From NCBI GenBank assembly GCA_017617235.1, contig JAFZWQ010000033.1, forward strand, positions 1 through 47,156: DNA of 47,156 nt, read 5' to 3'. Position numbers and translations under genes: made by a program. The notes under the pieces are model-generated. The model made no database searches and was not told where the DNA came from. It saw nothing but the letters and a program-made list of their open reading frames with translations. The stretch comes from Bacteroidaceae bacterium (lineage in GTDB: Bacteria; Bacteroidota; Bacteroidia; Bacteroidales; Bacteroidaceae). Shown piece by piece: positions 15,815 to 23,207 of the stretch; positions within the stretch are counted from its first letter, which is position 1; every line of letters starts with the position of its first letter.

Positions 15815-16761
15815 TGGATGCTCCGCTCGTCTCGGTTCTGATGGCTGTATATAATGCCGAAGCGTGGCTCGATGTGGCCTTGCAGTCGTTGCTGGGACAG
15901 TCGCTTCAGGACATAGAGATAGTGGCAGTGGACGATGCTTCCACCGACCGTTCGCTCGAGTTGCTGCAACGTGTGGCTTCCCGTGATTCGCGTCTGCGGG
16001 TATTTTCCCAGACCGAGAACCGTGGACAGGCCGTAGCACGCAATGTGGCCCTCTCGCATGCACGTGGAGAATACATAGGTATGGTAGATGCCGACGACTG
16101 GCTGTCGCCCGATGCCTTGGAGCGCGCTGTGGACGTGTTCCGCCATCATCCGCAAACGGACAGCGTGGTATTCCGGCTGGTGCTGCACCACGACGAAGAC
16201 GGACGGGACGAGGATTTTGCCGGCTGTCGGGATATGGATGTGGCGACCGTACTGACGGGTGAAGAGGCTTTCCGCCTGTCGCTCGACTGGACACTGCATG
16301 GACTGTACCTGGTGCGTCGCGAACTGCATCTGCACTATCCCTTCGACGACAGCTGTCGCCTTTACAGCGACGACAATACCACCCGTCTGCACTATCTGCA
16401 CAGTCGCGAGGTGCGTTTCTGTACGGGTGTCTATTTCTATCGCCAGCATCCGTCCAGTGCGACTTCAGCAATCACTCCCCGTCGTTTCCTGTACATGCAG
16501 GCCAACCTTGGCATGAAGCGGTTGCTGGAACAGGAGGCGGTTCCGACAGCGGTGCTAAACCAGTACGAACAACACCGTTGGCACAACTATCTGGGCCTGT
16601 TGTGGCTGTATTTCGCCCATCGGCACCAGTTCACAAAAGACGAGCGAAACCAGATTCTGCACCAGTTCCGCTCGGTATATGGGACGTTCTCCCGTAAATC
16701 TCCTTTCTTCTTGATGTTTGCTGCGCAATGGCTGCGCTGGCGCACGAAGGCTTGGCGTTAG
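15814..16761 (+). CDS. Family 2 glycosyltransferase
   Basis: A 315-residue GT-A protein. It starts MDAPLVSVLMAVYNAEAWL, followed by VAVDDASTD, the nucleotide-binding strand, and MVDADDWLSPDAL, the DxD metal site. It likely adds a sugar to a lipid-linked oligosaccharide in the cytoplasm, upstream of the flippase encoded just before it. The start is fixed by the TAATG overlap with the flippase stop. Its stop overlaps the stop of the convergent dehydrogenase gene in the four bases TTAG (16758-16761), so there is no terminator between them. Sugar specificity is not readable. Confidence 0.88.
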   Translation: MDAPLVSVLMAVYNAEAWLDVALQSLLGQSLQDIEIVAVDDASTDRSLELLQRVASRDSRLRVFSQTENRGQAVARNVALSHARGEYIGMVDADDWLSPDALERAVDVFRHHPQTDSVVFRLVLHHDEDGRDEDFAGCRDMDVATVLTGEEAFRLSLDWTLHGLYLVRRELHLHYPFDDSCRLYSDDNTTRLHYLHSREVRFCTGVYFYRQHPSSATSAITPRRFLYMQANLGMKRLLEQEAVPTAVLNQYEQHRWHNYLGLLWLYFAHRHQFTKDERNQILHQFRSVYGTFSRKSPFFLMFAAQWLRWRTKAWR

Positions 16762-17711
16762 TTGACGACGTTCTGCGGATGCCCTTCAACAAAGGCCTGC
16801 AGGTTGTCCGTAGCCGTGCGTATGAGTCGTTGGCGTGCCTCGCGACTGGCCCATCCGATGTGTGGGGTCAGGTAACAGCGTGGAGCCGACAGCAGTGGAC
16901 ATGTGGACTGTGGCGGCTCTTGGCAAAGCACGTCGGCACAATAGGCTGCCAACCTGCCTTCCTGTAGGGCCTGTGCAACGGCCTCCTTGTCCACCAACGG
17001 TCCGCGTCCTGTGTTGATGAGTATGGCTGTGGGCTTCATCTGCCGCAGGCTAGTGGCATTCATCAGGTTCCGTGTCTCGTCCGTCAGTGGGCAGTGCAGG
17101 GACACCACATCGGCTTGTTGCAGGGCTTCGTACCATTCGGCTTTCTCGATTCCTGCAGGCAGGTCGTCGCGATGGGTAACGGCCAGCACACGCATGCCGA
17201 AGGCCTGGGCTATCTGTGCCACCTGTGTGCCGATATTGCCCATGCCGCGAATGGCGAATGTCTTTCCGGCAAGTTCTTTCAGCGGGGTGTCCATCCACAG
17301 AAAATCGGGGCTTTGTGTCCATCGTCCTTTGCTGTTTTCCTCTGTGTAGTGTGCCACGCTGTTGGTTACGTTCAACAGGTGTGCAAAGACCAGTTGAGCC
17401 ACCGATGGGGTGCTGTAGGCGGGAATGTTGGTAACGACGATGCCCTGTTGGCGTGCGGCCGCTGTGTCCACCACATTGTATCCGGTTGCCAGCACACCGA
17501 TGTATCGCAGACGGGGCAGTGCCGCCAGCACCTCTTTGTCCAGTACCACCTTGTTGGTGAGCACGGCATCGGCTTCCCGACAACGCTCGATGGTCTGCTG
17601 GGCAGCTGTGCGTTCGTAAACCGTAACGTGGCAGTTGGGCAGTGCCTCCAGCGGTTGCCAGCCGAGGTCGGTCTGCGTGACGGAGAATCCGTCGAGAATA
17701 ACGATATTCAT
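16758..17711 (-). CDS. D-2-hydroxyacid dehydrogenase (glycerate dehydrogenase-like)
   Basis: 317 residues starting MNIVILDGFSVTQTDLGWQPLEAL. The NAD-binding fold has GMGNIGTQVAQIAQAFGMRV. Catalytic signatures NTGRGPLVDKEAV (Arg), DVLCQEPP (Glu) and PHIGWAS (His) are complete. The N-terminal sequence resembles the hydroxypyruvate/glycerate dehydrogenase branch, which reduces 2-keto acids with NAD(P)H. The true start is at 17711, 5 bp after the murB stop; the ORF stays open upstream through murB. It is the last gene of a three-gene operon, and its stop overlaps that of the GT2 gene. The exact substrate is uncertain. Confidence 0.88.
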   Translation of the reverse strand: MNIVILDGFSVTQTDLGWQPLEALPNCHVTVYERTAAQQTIERCREADAVLTNKVVLDKEVLAALPRLRYIGVLATGYNVVDTAAARQQGIVVTNIPAYSTPSVAQLVFAHLLNVTNSVAHYTEENSKGRWTQSPDFLWMDTPLKELAGKTFAIRGMGNIGTQVAQIAQAFGMRVLAVTHRDDLPAGIEKAEWYEALQQADVVSLHCPLTDETRNLMNATSLRQMKPTAILINTGRGPLVDKEAVAQALQEGRLAAYCADVLCQEPPQSTCPLLSAPRCYLTPHIGWASREARQRLIRTATDNLQAFVEGHPQNVVN

Positions 17712-17716
17712 GGATG

Positions 17717-18748
17717 CTATTCTATAAAATTGACTTCGGGATGCAGGTCGATGCCGAAACGTTCCTTTACATCGCGACATACGGCTTGGCAAAGGGCTAC
17801 GATGTCGGCTCCCGTTGCACCGCCGCGGTTCACCAGCACCAGTGCCTGACGGTCGTGAACGGCAGCAGGCCCCAGGGCTTTGCCCTTCCATCCGCATTGT
17901 TCTATCATCCAGCCGGCAGGAATCTTCACGTGGTCCTCGTCGACTTCATAGTGGGGCATGGCGGGATATTGTTTCAGCAATTCTTCGAACTGTTCGCGTG
18001 GCACCACGGGGTTCATGAAGAAACTGCCGGCATTGCCCTGCACCTGCGGGTCGGGCAGTTTGGCTCTGCGGATGTCTATGATGACCTGTCGCAGCTGTTG
18101 AGCCGTCAGAGTGTCCACGGAAATGTGCTGCCGCTCCAGTTCTGCGCGTATGCCTCCGTATTCCAGTTTGGGTTTGAAGATTGTCGACAGCCGGAAGGTG
18201 ACATAGAGCACGGCCCACTTCCCTCGATATTCGGGGGTTTTGAAGATGCTGTGCCGATAGCTGTAGTCGCATCCGGCATTGAAGAAGATGTGGTGTCTGC
18301 CGTTTGTCAGGTTCACGCACTCCACCGAATCTATATAGTCCTTGGCTTCTACACCGTATGCACCGATGTTCTGCACGGCCGATGCTCCCACTTCGCCGGG
18401 GATGAGCGACAGGTTCTCGAGCCCGTAGTATCCGTGTTCCAGGGTGTAGGCCACGAAATCGTCCCACACCATGCCTGCGCCCACGCGCAACCTTTCTGTT
18501 CCCTTCAACTTCCTCTCAAAGGGGTGGGTAAACGCTTTTTCTATCGTCTGTATGTTGCAGTGCAGCACCGTACCCTCGTAGTCGCCCATAAACAGCAGGT
18601 TGCTGCCGCTGCCGATGTGCAGCAGTGGGGTAGTGCCGATTACGTACGACAAGTCGTCTATCGTGTCGTATTCGAGGAAACGCCGGCACTTGACATCGAT
18701 GCCGAAGGTGTTGTGCCCGAGCAGGGAGTAGTTTTCTTCAATTCTCAT
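17717..18748 (-). CDS. murB: UDP-N-acetylenolpyruvoylglucosamine reductase
   Basis: A 343-residue MurB of the E. coli-like type. It reduces UDP-GlcNAc-enolpyruvate to UDP-MurNAc with NADPH and FAD in peptidoglycan synthesis. Visible signatures are the FAD-site [39 protein letters not shown] with the catalytic Ser, [12 protein letters not shown] and the terminal HPEVNFIE with the catalytic Glu. Length is normal. Its start overlaps the end of the DUF4348 lipoprotein gene by 11 bp and its stop lies 5 bp before the dehydrogenase start, so all three are one operon. Confidence 0.97.
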   Translation of the reverse strand: MRIEENYSLLGHNTFGIDVKCRRFLEYDTIDDLSYVIGTTPLLHIGSGSNLLFMGDYEGTVLHCNIQTIEKAFTHPFERKLKGTERLRVGAGMVWDDFVAYTLEHGYYGLENLSLIPGEVGASAVQNIGAYGVEAKDYIDSVECVNLTNGRHHIFFNAGCDYSYRHSIFKTPEYRGKWAVLYVTFRLSTIFKPKLEYGGIRAELERQHISVDTLTAQQLRQVIIDIRRAKLPDPQVQGNAGSFFMNPVVPREQFEELLKQYPAMPHYEVDEDHVKIPAGWMIEQCGWKGKALGPAAVHDRQALVLVNRGGATGADIVALCQAVCRDVKERFGIDLHPEVNFIE

Positions 18749-19592
18749 AGGATACCAGTTGCCAATGTTCGCCCTCGCGGTTGAAGGTAAAGATGTCGAG
18801 CATGCCGTTGGAAATGCCGCATTGCAGCAGATAGATGCGATGGGGGTTGGGGAATGTCTGTCCGAAGTCGATGTTTATGAACGACCGTCCAGGCATTTCC
18901 GGACGGAATGCAGGCCATTGGTCGCGGTCTATGGTTCCCTCCATCTCCTCTTCCTCGTCGCCGGTGTCCATGGCGAACTTCAGTCGTTTGGCCACGCTCT
19001 CCAGTTGGAACACCGAGTCGGTGGAAAACTTCTCGTAGAAGGTCAGGAACTCGCGCATTGGCGACTCGAATTCCGTGTGTGCACGGTTCGACAGATACCA
19101 GCGTCCGTCGTTGCGGTCGAAGGCATAGTTTGTCATCTGCTGCGCTTCCAGGTCGATATTCTGGAGGTCGATGTGCTGCAGTGCGCTGTCGTTCTGCAGG
19201 ACGTTCGTCTGTTCCAGGTCGCCCAGAATCAGGGTGAAGTAATCGTTTCCGGGCAAGAGGAACTCGCTTCGGAACTCCTTGCCGCTGCGGATGGTGCGCG
19301 TCGAGCCGTCCATCTCTGTTACCGGCAACGGGAACCGTATTCTGTCGGCCTGGAAACGTGTGTTGTGTATAAATGCAAAGATAAAGTCGTTGAAAACTTC
19401 GTTCGATTCTTCCTTCAAAACCAGTCCTTCATCCTCTTCCTGAAAGAAAAACGCAGAATCGTTTTCCAACGAATCTGCAATCTCCAGCGAATCGGCCTCG
19501 TTTTCATCGTTTCCTGTCAGTTTGTGACTGCAGGCCACCCATGCTGGCAATGCCAGACACAGGATTAAAAACCATCGTATTTTACCTTTCAT
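18738..19592 (-). CDS. DUF4348-type lipoprotein
   Basis: 284 residues. A lipoprotein signal [21 protein letters not shown] places the lipid on Cys21. An acidic low-complexity stretch (about 27-62) is followed by the DUF4348-like domain with [24 protein letters not shown], a repeating pattern seen in Bacteroidetes lipoproteins of unknown role, and [12 protein letters not shown]. An acidic segment [12 protein letters not shown] lies near 210. It is the promoter-proximal gene of the operon with murB, which hints at an envelope role, but function is not known. Confidence 0.75.
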   Translation of the reverse strand: MKGKIRWFLILCLALPAWVACSHKLTGNDENEADSLEIADSLENDSAFFFQEEDEGLVLKEESNEVFNDFIFAFIHNTRFQADRIRFPLPVTEMDGSTRTIRSGKEFRSEFLLPGNDYFTLILGDLEQTNVLQNDSALQHIDLQNIDLEAQQMTNYAFDRNDGRWYLSNRAHTEFESPMREFLTFYEKFSTDSVFQLESVAKRLKFAMDTGDEEEEMEGTIDRDQWPAFRPEMPGRSFINIDFGQTFPNPHRIYLLQCGISNGMLDIFTFNREGEHWQLVSYEN

Positions 19593-19618
19593 TATAATGA
19601 ATCTGCAGAAAAGTTGTG

Positions 19619-19626
19619 CAAAGGTA
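19619..19626 (-). promoter_or_regulatory. -7 element TACCTTTG for the lipoprotein-murB operon
   Basis: Plus-strand CAAAGGTA reads TACCTTTG on the minus strand, 26 bp before the ATG at 19592. Confidence 0.65.
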
Positions 19627-19634
19627 CTAAATAA

Positions 19635-19666
19635 ATTGAAAATTGGAAATTGAAAATTGAAAATTA
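19635..19666. repeat. Simple repeat (ttgaaaa type) between divergent promoters
   Basis: TTGAAAATTGGAAATTGAAA and following bases fill the spacer between the -7 boxes of the murB operon and pheS. The same repeat type occurs near 44429-44455, 46165-46187 and 47131-47156. Confidence 0.7.
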
Positions 19667-19671
19667 TTTTG

Positions 19672-19679
19672 TACTTTTG
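19672..19679 (+). promoter_or_regulatory. -7 element TACTTTTG for pheS
   Basis: Match to TAnnTTTG, 22 bp upstream of the ATG at 19702. Confidence 0.6.
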
Positions 19680-19701
19680 CGCTGCAAATAGAAATTTTGT
19701 T

Positions 19702-20718
19702 ATGATAGAGAAGATTCAAAAGCTGATAGAAGAGGTAAATGCACTGCAAGCCAAGAATGCCGAGGAGGTAGAGGCCCTGCGCATCAAGTACCTGAGTAAG
19801 AAGGGCGAATTGAACGCCCTGATGAACGATTTCCGTACCGTTCCTGCCGAGATGAAGAAAGAGGTGGGTATGCGACTCAACGAGCTGAAGTCGTTGGCCC
19901 TCGACAAGATAAACAGCCTGCGCGATGCCGTTCAGGTAGCCGATGTGGCAGGCGACGACATCGACCTCACCCGTACACCCTATCCCGTTCGTCTGGGAGC
20001 CCGTCACCCGCTGACACTCGTCAAGAACGAAATCGTAGACATCTTCTCCCGCCTGGGCTTCACCCTGGCCGAGGGACCAGAGGTCGAGGACGATTGGCAC
20101 GTGTACAGTTCCATGAACTTTGCCGACGACCATCCAGCCCGCGACATGCAGGATACCTTCTTCGTCGAGGCTCATCCCGACATCATCCTGCGCAGCCACA
20201 CCAGCAGCGTACAGGCACGCGTCATGGAGCGCCAGCAGCCCCCCATCCGCGTCATCTGCCCGGGCCGTGTCTATCGCAACGAGGCCATCAGCGCCCGTGC
20301 CCACTGCTTCTTCCACCAGGTCGAAGGCCTGTATGTCGATAAGAACGTATCCTTTGCCGACCTCAAGCAGGTACTGCTGCTCTTCGCCCAGGAAATGTTC
20401 GGCACAGACACCCAAATCCGTCTGCGTCCCTCCTATTTCCCCTTCACGGAACCCTCGGCCGAGATGGACGTCTCCTGTACCATCTGCGGCGGCAAGGGCT
20501 GCTCGATGTGTAAGGGTGCCGGCTGGCTCGAGATTCTGGGCTGCGGAATGGTTGACCCCGCCGTGCTCGAGGCCAATGGCATCGACAGCAGCGTTTACAC
20601 CGGCTACGCCTTCGGTATGGGCATCGAACGCATCGCCAACCTCAAGTACCAGGTAAAGGATCTGCGCCTGTTCAGCGAGAACGACGTACGCTTTCTCGAT
20701 GAGTTCGAAAGTGCATAG
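19702..20718 (+). CDS. pheS: Phenylalanyl-tRNA synthetase alpha subunit
   Basis: 338 residues. It forms the catalytic part of the (alpha-beta)2 enzyme that charges tRNA-Phe. An N-terminal coiled coil (about 1-85) is followed by the class II core with DTFFVE, ILRSHTSSVQARVM and RVYRNEAISARAHCFFHQVEG (motif 2 region). Motif 3 is GMGIERIANLKYQVKDLRLF. A cysteine-rich insert CTICGGKGCSMCKGAGW near 262 is common in this family and may bind zinc. The start at 19702 gives the usual MIEKIQKL; the longer ORF begins upstream of the promoter. It is monocistronic, with its own terminator, and pheT is not in the window. Confidence 0.97.
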   Translation: MIEKIQKLIEEVNALQAKNAEEVEALRIKYLSKKGELNALMNDFRTVPAEMKKEVGMRLNELKSLALDKINSLRDAVQVADVAGDDIDLTRTPYPVRLGARHPLTLVKNEIVDIFSRLGFTLAEGPEVEDDWHVYSSMNFADDHPARDMQDTFFVEAHPDIILRSHTSSVQARVMERQQPPIRVICPGRVYRNEAISARAHCFFHQVEGLYVDKNVSFADLKQVLLLFAQEMFGTDTQIRLRPSYFPFTEPSAEMDVSCTICGGKGCSMCKGAGWLEILGCGMVDPAVLEANGIDSSVYTGYAFGMGIERIANLKYQVKDLRLFSENDVRFLDEFESA

Positions 20719-20749
20719 ACAATAGCCCCAATTGATATTTGTCAAGAAA

Positions 20750-20787
20750 AAAGCGCATCTCTGCAGAAAGGGATGCGCTTTCTTTGT
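20750..20787 (+). terminator. Intrinsic terminator of pheS
   Basis: A 10-bp stem AAAGCGCATC/GATGCGCTTT (20750-20759 with 20772-20781) is followed by a T-rich tail, about 30 bp after the pheS stop. Confidence 0.8.
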
Positions 20788-20805
20788 CAATTTCGTAAAA
20801 CCCCT

Positions 20806-20813
20806 TACCTTTG
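20806..20813 (+). promoter_or_regulatory. -7 element TACCTTTG of the small RNA candidate
   Basis: Perfect -7 box after the pheS terminator. The palindrome CATCTAATTAGATG (20817-20830) spans the expected start site. Confidence 0.6.
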
Positions 20814-20819
20814 CACCAT

Positions 20820-20908
20820 CTAATTAGATGTTAGTTTTTAAGGTAAGTTAAGATTGTTTTCATGATTCAGCAGCCTGGCGTCGCGATGACGACAGGCTGC
20901 TTCTTTTT
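20820..20908 (+). ncRNA. Candidate small RNA of about 90 nt
   Basis: A complete short transcription unit lies between pheS and the convergent hip operon. Its own -7 box is at 20806-20813 and the expected start is near 20820. A strong terminator follows: 8-bp stem GCAGCCTG/CAGGCTGC (20870-20877, 20893-20900) then TTCTTTTTTT. The tail has a T-run only on the plus strand, so it does not serve the hip operon. Only tiny ORFs fit (for example MLVFKVS from 20828). It may be a known Bacteroidetes sRNA family that I cannot name with confidence. Confidence 0.55.
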
Positions 20909-20910
20909 TT
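20870..20910 (+). terminator. Intrinsic terminator of the small RNA candidate
   Basis: Stem GCAGCCTG/CAGGCTGC with a 15-nt loop, followed by TTCTTTTTTTA. Confidence 0.8.
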
Positions 20911-20943
20911 ATCGCACGAATTCTTGGGGAAGGAGGTTTGTGG

Positions 20944-21876
20944 TTACCGGAGACGAGAAAGTCGGGACAGAATAAGTTCTTCGTATCTGCTTTTCATCTC
21001 TTCGCCGAGGAACGAATCGTGTATGAGTGTCTGCCACTTGGGGAGTGCCTTTTGAAGGGCATCGACGAGTCGCAGTATCACGTTCTCCTCCAATCCTATG
21101 GTCTTTGCCGCATTCAGGAAGTCTTCCAAGCGCAGTTTTGTCTTTCGTCCGGACAGCGGAAGTGCCAGTTCCTCCTTGTCCCCGGGATTGGCGATGGCCA
21201 CGTTCAGGAGGTCATAAGCTGGAGCCAGTTGATAATCAACGGAGGGACGGTAGAGCGAAAAGTTCTTCAGATGCATGTCGTTATTGCCCGTAACAAAGCA
21301 GAAAAGCAGTAACTGCATGTAGTTCGTCAGGTCAAGCTTCGGGGTGTTGCAGAACTGAACGATGGTCTTTGCAATCTGCTCGTGCGAACCTTTGTACTTA
21401 TATTCCGTGGGATGCAACGTCAGCTGGCACATATCCTCCATGTCAATCTTCTCTCCATGGGGAGTGCGGTCAATTCGCTTAGTAATGTATCCCAAACGTC
21501 CGTCCGCCAGCCGGATTAGGCTGTGAGGCACAACACTTATCTTTGCCGCCTCGGCCAGATGCATCGTCAAGTCCTCATTCTCTGGCAACTGCGGATAGTT
21601 TTCGGTCTGTGGCTTGAAGATATAATCGCCCCAAAGGCCCACGATGGTCAGTCGGCTACATCCCTCATGTCTGCTGAGGTTCAGCGACAGTTTGGGCTGC
21701 ACACCTGTCAATGATGTCTGGGCACGAATTACCTGCTCGGCCAGTCGGTCTAGGTCCTCATGCCGGTATTCCAGCAAGGGTACTTCGCGTGTTCCGAAAA
21801 ACTTTCGAGCGCAACCAGGGTGAAAGTCCTTCTGACCCTCTTCCAATTCTTTGTAACAATACAGACATTTACACAT
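20944..21876 (-). CDS. hipT: HipT/HipA-type serine/threonine kinase toxin (C-terminal part of a split HipA)
   Basis: 310 residues. It contains the HipA kinase core but lacks the N-subdomain, which is encoded separately upstream. A small Cys/His cluster C4-x2-C7 ... H19-x2-C22 at the N-terminus may bind zinc. The Gly-rich loop reads S55-L-T57-G-V-Q-P-K-L-S. K88 (YIFKP) fits the ATP lysine, GNNDMHLKNFS holds the catalytic D200, and APAYDLL the Mg-binding D222, so it should be active. HipA-type kinases phosphorylate aminoacyl-tRNA synthetases and stop translation; the target here is unknown. The start at 21876 overlaps the preceding HipS stop by 8 bp. Split architecture and gene order match HipBST systems. 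Confidence 0.82.
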   Translation of the reverse strand: MCKCLYCYKELEEGQKDFHPGCARKFFGTREVPLLEYRHEDLDRLAEQVIRAQTSLTGVQPKLSLNLSRHEGCSRLTIVGLWGDYIFKPQTENYPQLPENEDLTMHLAEAAKISVVPHSLIRLADGRLGYITKRIDRTPHGEKIDMEDMCQLTLHPTEYKYKGSHEQIAKTIVQFCNTPKLDLTNYMQLLLFCFVTGNNDMHLKNFSLYRPSVDYQLAPAYDLLNVAIANPGDKEELALPLSGRKTKLRLEDFLNAAKTIGLEENVILRLVDALQKALPKWQTLIHDSFLGEEMKSRYEELILSRLSRLR

Positions 21877-22207
21877 GGTCGTCTCCTTCCTTGTTTATGG
21901 GCACAACGCTGACAGAACCTATACATTCCTTACAACACAACAGCAATAGCGACATGCGGTTGAGGATGCTGATGTCGGTGTTGCGAAGCGCCACATCGAG
22001 CAGCCATCCCTCTGGTATCAGTCCATCGAAAAATGGGAACAATACGGGACTCGTGAATGCTTCCGCCTGTAACGGGAGCGTCAGGCTCACAGGCTGTGCA
22101 TCCTGCCGCGCGAGATATGCCTCGTCATAACAGAAAGTATACTCTCCCCCGTCTTCAGTCAGCATGCCTGCAAAGATGCCCTTCCGATATATTTCTGCCC
22201 GTCTCAT
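21869..22207 (-). CDS. hipS: HipS-like small subunit (HipA N-terminal domain)
   Basis: 112 residues, starting MRRAEIYRKGIFAGMLTEDGGEYTFCYD. It has the conserved HipA N-subdomain pattern: VSLTLPL, then FPFFDGLIPEGWLLDVALRN. In HipBST systems this free domain acts as the antitoxin that inserts into HipT. The start is set by the ATGA overlap with the hipB stop (22204-22207); the longer ORF reads back through hipB. Its 3' end overlaps hipT. It may instead be a structural partner rather than the antitoxin. Confidence 0.82.
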   Translation of the reverse strand: MRRAEIYRKGIFAGMLTEDGGEYTFCYDEAYLARQDAQPVSLTLPLQAEAFTSPVLFPFFDGLIPEGWLLDVALRNTDISILNRMSLLLLCCKECIGSVSVVPINKEGDDHV

Positions 22208-22407
22208 GCCTTCCTGATAGCTGAAAGTTCGTAATTGAACAGGTCGAGGAGCTGGTTCACCTTGTCCATCCTTAGCGACGGCTTTCCCTGCTCCAGATTG
22301 CGCACGAAGCAAAGACCGACTCCCGACTTCATGGCCAAGTCCTCTTGTGTGAGTCCGTATTCCTTGCGTAAACCCTTCACAACTTCCGATAATTTTGTTC
22401 TTTCCAT
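22204..22407 (-). CDS. hipB: HipB-like XRE-family DNA-binding protein
   Basis: 67 residues, MERTKLSEVVKGLRKEYGLTQEDLAMKSGVGLCFVRNLEQGKPSL, a plain helix-turn-helix of the Xre/HipB type. It is first in the operon and probably represses it by binding the repeated sites at 22414-22476. It lacks the C-terminal tail by which E. coli HipB inhibits HipA, consistent with HipS taking the antitoxin role. Confidence 0.85.
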   Translation of the reverse strand: MERTKLSEVVKGLRKEYGLTQEDLAMKSGVGLCFVRNLEQGKPSLRMDKVNQLLDLFNYELSAIRKA

Positions 22408-22413
22408 ACCTAA

Positions 22414-22476
22414 ATTATATCATATCGAATGCAAAATTACGAAAAGTTTTCAATATTATATCATTTCGAATATAAT
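22414..22476 (-). promoter_or_regulatory. Operator/promoter region of the hipBST-like operon
   Basis: Two copies of ATTATATCATWTCGAAT lie at 22414-22430 and 22455-22471, 41 bp apart. The second extends to a palindrome ATTATAT...ATATAAT (22455-22476). A minus-strand -7 box TAATTTTG (plus-strand CAAAATTA, 22432-22439) sits between them. Bound HipB would block the promoter from both sides. A third partial copy, TTCGAATATA, lies at 22506-22515. Confidence 0.6.
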
Positions 22477-22528
22477 TTTTTGATTTGGACGGTGTTTTAT
22501 ATGCGTTCGAATATAGTATAAACGAAAA

Positions 22529-22562
22529 AAGGCGGCCCCGTTACGAGGTCGCCTTCTTGTGT
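22529..22562 (-). terminator. Terminator-like hairpin without an obvious gene
   Basis: A 9-bp stem (22529-22537 with 22547-22555, one G-U) resembles the 9671-9698 hairpin. Its T-run, reading CCGCCTTTTTT, is on the minus strand. It would end leftward transcripts from 22.6-22.9 kb before they enter the hip operon, yet no credible minus-strand gene is there. Confidence 0.5.
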
Positions 22563-22606
22563 TAGGAGTAAGTAGGTTGTTAGCTAAATGGATGAAAAAA
22601 CGAAAA

Positions 22607-22700
22607 ACATATACCTATATACCTTGGGAGGGCTGCATGTCCGATGAATAAAGCGTTGTAGGCACGGTATATGTTACAAAACATGTACCTATGATGTACC
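22607..22700. repeat. Upstream cluster of GGTATATGT-type sites
   Basis: Sites are ACATATACC (22607-22615), TATATACC (22616-22623), GGTATATGT (22666-22674), ACATGTACC (22681-22689) and GATGTACC (22693-22700), in both orientations. The same motif clusters just after the VapE-like gene. The rest of 22408-22834 holds no gene that I can support. Confidence 0.6.
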
Positions 22701-22833
22701 TTAATATATAACTTTATGTTCCAAGGACTCATTAAATCTTTTGGTGTCAGGTCTTTATATCTATAAGGGCAAAAAGGTTTCAGATTTTGCAGATAATTTA
22801 TAGCGAAAAACTTGCAAACGGAACAAATTTTTC

Positions 22834-22861
22834 GTATCTTTGAGATAAATCTCGAAGATAC
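22834..22861 (+). promoter_or_regulatory. Promoter with overlapping palindrome
   Basis: TATCTTTG (22835-22842) is a -7 box. The inverted repeat GTATCTTTGAGA-taaa-TCTCGAAGATAC (12 bp arms, one T-G pair) covers it and the start site. This fits a repressor operator. It is the first of two tandem promoters before the VapE-like gene. Confidence 0.5.
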
Positions 22862-22916
22862 TTCATCTCGGCAAAAAAAATAAGTAAATTTATTTTGTTT
22901 TGCGCTCGATTTTTCG

Positions 22917-22924
22917 TATCTTTG
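22917..22924 (+). promoter_or_regulatory. Second tandem promoter of the VapE-like gene
   Basis: TATCTTTG preceded by the same bases as the first promoter; the 16-mer ATTTTTCGTATCTTTG is identical at 22827-22842 and 22909-22924. This copy lacks the palindrome. It leaves a leader of about 275 nt, with small hairpins (for example 23038-23053) and the simple repeat at 23092-23137. Confidence 0.55.
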
Positions 22925-23091
22925 CAGGTGAATTAAGGAATTGGACGGAAGAGTTAGCATCAAGGAAGAGTTAAATCAAATTTTTCTCGAACCTAGGATG
23001 TAAGATTTAAGAAATTTGTGGGTCTTGCCTCACCCTTGCTGTGTGTATACAGCTTGCTCCAACCTACCATAAGGGAAGGGGTATGGGTTAG

Positions 23092-23137
23092 AGGTTTCAG
23101 GTTCCAAGTTTCAGGTTTCAAGTTCAAGAGTTCAATA
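23092..23137. repeat. Simple repeat (ggtttcaagtt type) in the VapE leader
   Basis: Repeated AGGTTTCAGGTTCCAAGTTT variants, an intergenic example of the repeat class that occurs inside the glycosyltransferase gene at 10285-10322. Confidence 0.65.
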
Positions 23138-23207
23138 GTTGAAGAATAGGATAGAAGGAAGAGACAGAAAGAAGAGAAAAACATTAACCAAAAAATTTAA
23201 CACATTT

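Noticed and set aside
20863-20976. 37-codon ORF running through the small RNA terminator
   Set aside because: It starts inside the sRNA and crosses the terminator into hipT antisense; it has no separate promoter and no protein-like pattern.
22580-22963. 127-codon minus-strand ORF between the hip and VapE genes
   Set aside because: It spans two forward promoters and the GGTATATGT cluster and has no recognisable domain. The leftward terminator at 22529 made me look twice, but nothing else supports it.
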